A stretch of DNA of 64,000 bases from Blastobasis lacticolella (Eukaryota; Arthropoda; Insecta; Lepidoptera; Blastobasidae): NCBI GenBank assembly GCA_905147135.1, contig LR990042.1, forward strand, positions 8,795,545 through 8,859,544, read 5' to 3'. The notes beneath the pieces are model-generated. The model was not told the origin of the DNA. It worked only from the letters and a program-made list of their open reading frames with translations, and ran no database searches. Numbering within the stretch: the stretch's first letter is position 1; each line of letters begins with the position of its first letter. Position numbers and translations under genes: made by a program. Shown here one piece after another: positions 59,847 to 64,000 of the stretch.

Positions 59847-61354
59847 CTATACGCCTCTTGGATAACGCTAGTGGCGCGGCGTTGTGGCAGATTTAGGCAA
59901 CTCGTGGGCGTTTTGCGTGCGATCAGCTGTACGGTTTACGTTATTATTCAACCAGTTGAATGCATTAAAAAGTGCTCTGAAATAAGAAAAAAATGGGTGG
60001 TACGGGGTACTGTTACATACTGGTACATTTTGGATGTCGTTGAATGTATACGTTGCATTACAATCAATCAGATGTTCCTTACCTGGGAACATTTGAACGA
60101 TAGTGCAACCTTTTGTATATTTTTCCACTTGACTTTCTCGAGGCTGATTCCAACATTGCGGTTGATCGGTTTTCGATTGCGTACATTCATTATTTATAAA
60201 AATACAGACCGCTGCTACATGTTTGCAACCTCGAACCGATAAACCCGCCTTGCAAGTGCATTCTGTCCTTCGTACCGTACGATCGAGGTTCACCTGAAAA
60301 ACAATCAGTTCCTATAGGGAAAAAAACGGGAAGAGCGGGAAAAAGCACACAAAAAATTGACACTAACGTGTATGTACACAGGAATTGCTGAACAAAATAT
60401 GCAGCATTAAAAATTCATTATTGTGTTGACGGTATTCCATGTTTTCAAGTAATACACGCACCAAAACCAGCACAAAAAAAAATCGAAACCAACATGCAGA
60501 ATGTTAATCATGATTAATTATAAATCTGAAATTTTTTTGAGTTTCACGTGCAAGTTATTTTTATTTTTATCTTTTTACTTTTTTTTTATTTTTTTTTCGT
60601 TGTTTTAGTATCTATAATATATTGTAGATGCAAGACAATAAAATCATAAATAAGTAAATAAATGAAATTATTATCGGTTCCACATTTCCGAACGATACTT
60701 TTTATTCCTTCAATATATATTTCTTTGATAAAGAAATATCTTCATTTTCCATTTCTAAATTGCATGGATGGTTGAAAAGTTGCTGAAAATATATTTGTTT
60801 AAATTATTACTCAAATATGAATTTCTTTTCATAATTAATAATTAATACATACCTCTAGTTTCAAGTCGTACGGTCGATTACTTACTCTGTTCTGTGGTAT
60901 TACTTTTCCACGGATGATTCCTTCTCCACCATCACGGATTTCGACAACCTCCTGAACATGCTGGCTTTGGAAAAGTTTATGCCCTATATTTTTCAATAAA
61001 TTTAACATCCTGTTATTAGCAATACGATAAGCTATCTTGCAATCAAATGAATACGTGATAAAAATTATATATACAATGAATTTGAAAGAATATTTAATGG
61101 TTCGTGTAATTACTTATCTTTCGACACAGATTTTCCGCAAAAAAAGTCTTCGTAAATATTCTGAAATCCACACTTAATAATTGTTTGGCTCATAATAACG
61201 ATTTTTTTGTTACAATAAACAAACATCCAAAACGTGCGGTGACTTTTATGCGAATCATATGTTCACGTCTACGAGAAAAACGACCTCGAGTTGCCGCCGT
61301 TAACCGACCGATGGCGTTGCCGTAGCTTCGCCACGATATCCAAGAGGCGTATAG
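59847..61354. mobile_element. Possible TIR element enclosing the SWIM zinc-finger gene
   Basis: CTATACGCCTCTTGGATA stands at 59847-59864, and its exact reverse complement at 61337-61354. Similarity continues a little inwards (CG then TGGCG in both). No short target duplication was found at the edges. About 85-base degenerate direct repeats lie outside (59708-59805 and 61368-61442: CTCTGAAAAC; GGCC; TAATATC). The element class is unknown. Confidence 0.55.
59868..61193 (-). CDS. SWIM zinc-finger protein, three exons
   Basis: Exons 61114-61193 (ATG), 60853-61009 and 59868-60293 have GT/AG borders and phases that join to 220 residues. Residues 1-27 include NIYEDFFCGKSVSKDK; residues 28-79 include NLLKNIGHKLFQSQHVQEVV and GKVIPQNRVSNRPYDLKLE. 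The last exon opens with the SWIM motif: CTC at 92-94, then GCKHVAA at 102-108 (pattern CxC...CxH). It continues QSKTDQPQCWNQPRESQVEK and YTKGCTIVQMFP. SWIM fingers bind DNA or protein and occur in MuDR-type transposases and in insect families where a YqaJ-type nuclease domain often follows. Here the protein ends without it. The stop codon lies inside or next to the left inverted repeat and the ATG is 144 bases from the right one. Either a transposon-borne gene or a truncated paralogue. Confidence 0.75.
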
Positions 61355-61440
61355 GATATAAGTAACGGAAAACCTCTGAAAACAGCATATTTTACTCAGA
61401 ACGGACAGGGCCGGTAATATCGTATTTATAGGGTGTTTTC

Positions 61441-61489
61441 GAAGTTTTTAATCAGATTGAATCAGGGTTTCAATCTGATTGAAAACTTC
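61441..61489. repeat. Hairpin with 21-bp arms
   Basis: GAAGTTTTTAATCAGATTGA (from 61441) pairs with TCAATCTGATTGAAAACTTC (to 61489) with one mismatch. Confidence 0.7.
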
Positions 61490-61587
61490 ATAGTTATATT
61501 GTATTAAAATTAAAAATTCAGGTGGTATTTTAATCACTACTCAAAGAAAATTGCTATATTTTACCTATCACACCCAAAACAAATCGT

Positions 61588-62212
61588 GTTAGAATTTAAA
61601 CCAAACATGAACTATCGCACTAGATGACGGCGCAGATATTTTATAACGCGCTATCGATTCAGACCGTACTATATAACACCCCAAACAATTTTTTTTTATA
61701 CCACTAAGGTGGCAAACAAGCTTACGGCCTGCCTGATGGTAAACAGTCACCGCAGCCTATGGGCTGCAATACCAGGGGCATCACCTACGTGTTGCCGACC
61801 CCGTAAAACCTTTTTACCCTTTTCTTGAAGAACTCCATGTTGTACTCTCCATGGAAAACCTCTCCAGGTAGCTCATTCCACAACCTTAGTGGGCGTAAAA
61901 CTATTGTATTAGAATGTGCGCACCCCATTCCTATGAAGTGTCACATTCGATGAAACCTAAAAAGCCTTCCCGGCTATAGGTACTCCCAAGACAGAGTTTA
62001 GCTGGTAGGCGCCTAGGTCTCTTGCGAGTCTAGCATAACCAGCTTACCGACTGCGCTGGTACACATGAGTGTTCTCTGCCCTCCTTCGATGGAGGGTGCC
62101 ATATACCCTTTGCGGTAGGCCAAAAAAAGTCTTAGAATTTAAACCAAACAAACTTACACAATAGATAGCGGTGCAGATTTTATAACGGGCTATCGACTCC
62201 GCCCGTAATTTG
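61588..62212 (-). mobile_element. LINE 3' end (minus) between degenerate direct repeats
   Basis: The minus-strand sequence 61695-62115 ends with the tail CACCTTAGTGGTATAAAAAA and encodes remnants related to the frame at 40421-40624 (VLRGRQHVGDAPGIA). About 80-base direct repeats sharing AGAATTTAAACCAAACA and GGCTATCGA / GCGCTATCGA lie at 61588-61670 and 62131-62212. They are too long and diverged for a target duplication. Confidence 0.65.
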
Positions 62213-63689
62213 ACTGGCATGGCAGCAGACACGTTAGGGCAGACCGAAAGATCTTGCTCCACATCGTTGACTGTTGTCTATTTTTGAAATTTTAAGGAGT
62301 AAAGATTTTCATTTCGGTCAATCTAATAGGGGGTTTTAATTTGATACTTACATTCTTTGTTGAAGTAGAATAAAACTGTGGCCAGAACTTGGTCCAATTT
62401 TTGGACGAGGTTTTTGGACAGGAACTTTGGCCTTATTTCACATGAGTGTTTTAGTAGGATATTGCCTTTCAAATAATATTTAAAATAAATTTGACATGAA
62501 TCAATATATGTACGAAAAACAACACATTATTTACCTACATTAAAAATTTAAATAGCTAAATCAAAAACTCACAAAAATAAAATACCCACACCCACAGAAA
62601 ACTAACCATATAAACGTTACATAATAATACCAAAAAAGAGAGTCCAAAGAACTCCCCTAGATGGGTACGTCGAGTCTGAGTTTACCCTTTAATTGGCTAA
62701 CGCGGATGATTAATGTTGTGGCATTGAGCGATGCAGCGCGCCCCGGCACACTAGTGTCTTACCCGTACGTCATATACTTCGTTGGTTTCAAATAAATAGG
62801 TACAACTTTTGGCAGGGATTCAGTCAGGTCATATGCTTTCGATATAGACGGTGCAGCATTTATCAGCGAGTGAGCGTTGAGTTTTAAAGTGGTTTTAGAA
62901 AGAAATATTTTACCGGTTAGTTTTCTATTTTGTACTTACGAAGCAAACGAGCAAGCTGGTCACCTGATGTTCAGTGACGGTCTTACGTCATTTTCTTAAA
63001 GATACCAATATATTGGTACCATATATGACAGTCTAATATTTGTCTAAACTTACATCAACCCTGTGTCAATACCGAAAACACTATATCTACCACATGGATG
63101 TACGCTATAATAGGAGATGACATAAACAAATCTTGTAATTTCTTTTCTGTGGTTATATTCTCGTATTTAAAGCATTAGTGGCAAAATCGTGAACGGGTAG
63201 TATTTAGGTAAAAATTTGTTGGCATATATCATTAGACTGAACCACGATTTTTTTAATAGATAGAAAGGTCACTTTAGTGACTGATGCGTCATCAGCATAT
63301 AATGCATTATATGCAATAGCATTATAGCATTTGGGCAACGAAAGATAAACACCAAGCAAACGCCGAAGTTGAAGCCTCATCCTGTAAAGCTTTGGCCCTT
63401 AACCTAAGATCGGTGTGACTCTAGTGCGAAGGAATCACAGACGCTCGGGACTTCGCTAACGCTTCATTTTCATACGTCTCGCGCCTCATCCCCGGATCAG
63501 ACTGAAGAATTTATTGAGTCTTCACCAAAAGGAAAATAATGTCGTCACGTACAGACTGTCTTACTATGGACAGTATACATACGAAAGTATGTTTTGTTTG
63601 TCTTTCAATCATAGCAAAAAGGCTCTACAGATTTGTATGATATCGTTGTAATTCTAGCCGGAGGAGTCCGCCTTATGTATTTGTGATGA
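62213..63689. other. Intergenic DNA, nothing recognised
   Basis: AT-rich, without supported ORFs, repeats or splice patterns on either strand. Confidence 0.5.
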
Positions 63690-64000
63690 AAAGAAATAAT
63701 GATGGCGTGTAGTCAGTGTAGAATCACAGGTGTGAACACATTCCACACAGTAACAACGCAACTGCCAAGATCCACTTTCCTCCTCATCTTGCTCCACTTC
63801 ATCCGGTATTCAGCATCCCCGCGTCATGGCTTTCATATCCGACTCAGCGATATCAATCCATTGGTACTTGGGCCTCCCATGGGATTTCTTTCTTGATACC
63901 GGTAGGTTTAGGCACATTTTTCTCACGTATTAAATCCCTTGGGCTTACAAAGCACGTGATTAAACCAGCGCAAGCCAGGCTCTTCAATATTTCTTTTGCC
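63690..64000 (-). mobile_element. LINE reverse-transcriptase C-terminus, cut by window edge
   Basis: The minus-strand translation around 63730-63880 gives PKYQWIDIAESDMKAMTRG and, in a shifted frame, DAEYRMKWSKMRRKVDLGS. This matches the pattern of LINE C-termini of the type RPKKRWID...D...RxxWrrk...ADP. Frame breaks show it is dead. It continues beyond 64000. Confidence 0.65.

Overview
The window looks like nuclear DNA of a moth or butterfly (Lepidoptera). It is AT-rich, has spliced genes with short exons, and is packed with tRNA-derived SINEs, LINE fragments of Jockey/CR1 and RTE type, and many small inverted-repeat transposons. The species assignment is inference. No bacterial operon, CRISPR array, rRNA or free-standing tRNA gene was seen.

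Five protein-coding loci are supported. (1) Positions 1115-15093, minus strand: fifteen exons of a large protein with an N-terminal globular part and C-terminal RCC1 repeats. Exon phases join without a break for 976 codons, and the gene runs off the left edge. (2) 19096-20162, plus: an MPV17/PMP22-family mitochondrial membrane protein of MPV17L2 type, 199 residues in three exons. (3) 24578-27634, minus: a 542-residue chromatin protein with two winged-helix-like segments, AT-hook motifs, a tandem PHD finger and a C-terminal SAM domain. (4) 32071-34266, plus: the mitochondrial ribosome-assembly GTPase ERAL1 (Era), 346 residues in five exons with all five G motifs and a KH domain. (5) 59868-61193, minus: a 220-residue SWIM zinc-finger protein in three exons, lying entirely between an 18-bp perfect inverted repeat. 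It is therefore a candidate mobile-element cargo gene.

The rest is a layered record of mobile DNA. Several insertions can be ordered by target-site duplications: a full-length SINE inside a TIR element (17-bp duplication); an RTE 3' end inside a SINE (10-bp duplication) that itself has a 14-bp duplication; a PIF/Harbinger-like element with TAA duplications inside another SINE; and a second TAA-duplicating MITE nested in a fused dimer of a third MITE. The region 42.7-59.8 kb has no convincing host gene. It holds one degraded reverse transcriptase, SINE pieces and a few GC-rich islands that could be regulatory.

Loci 2 and 4 are both mitochondrial (inner membrane and mitoribosome). Locus 3 is divergently placed between them. 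No operon-like cooperation is implied.
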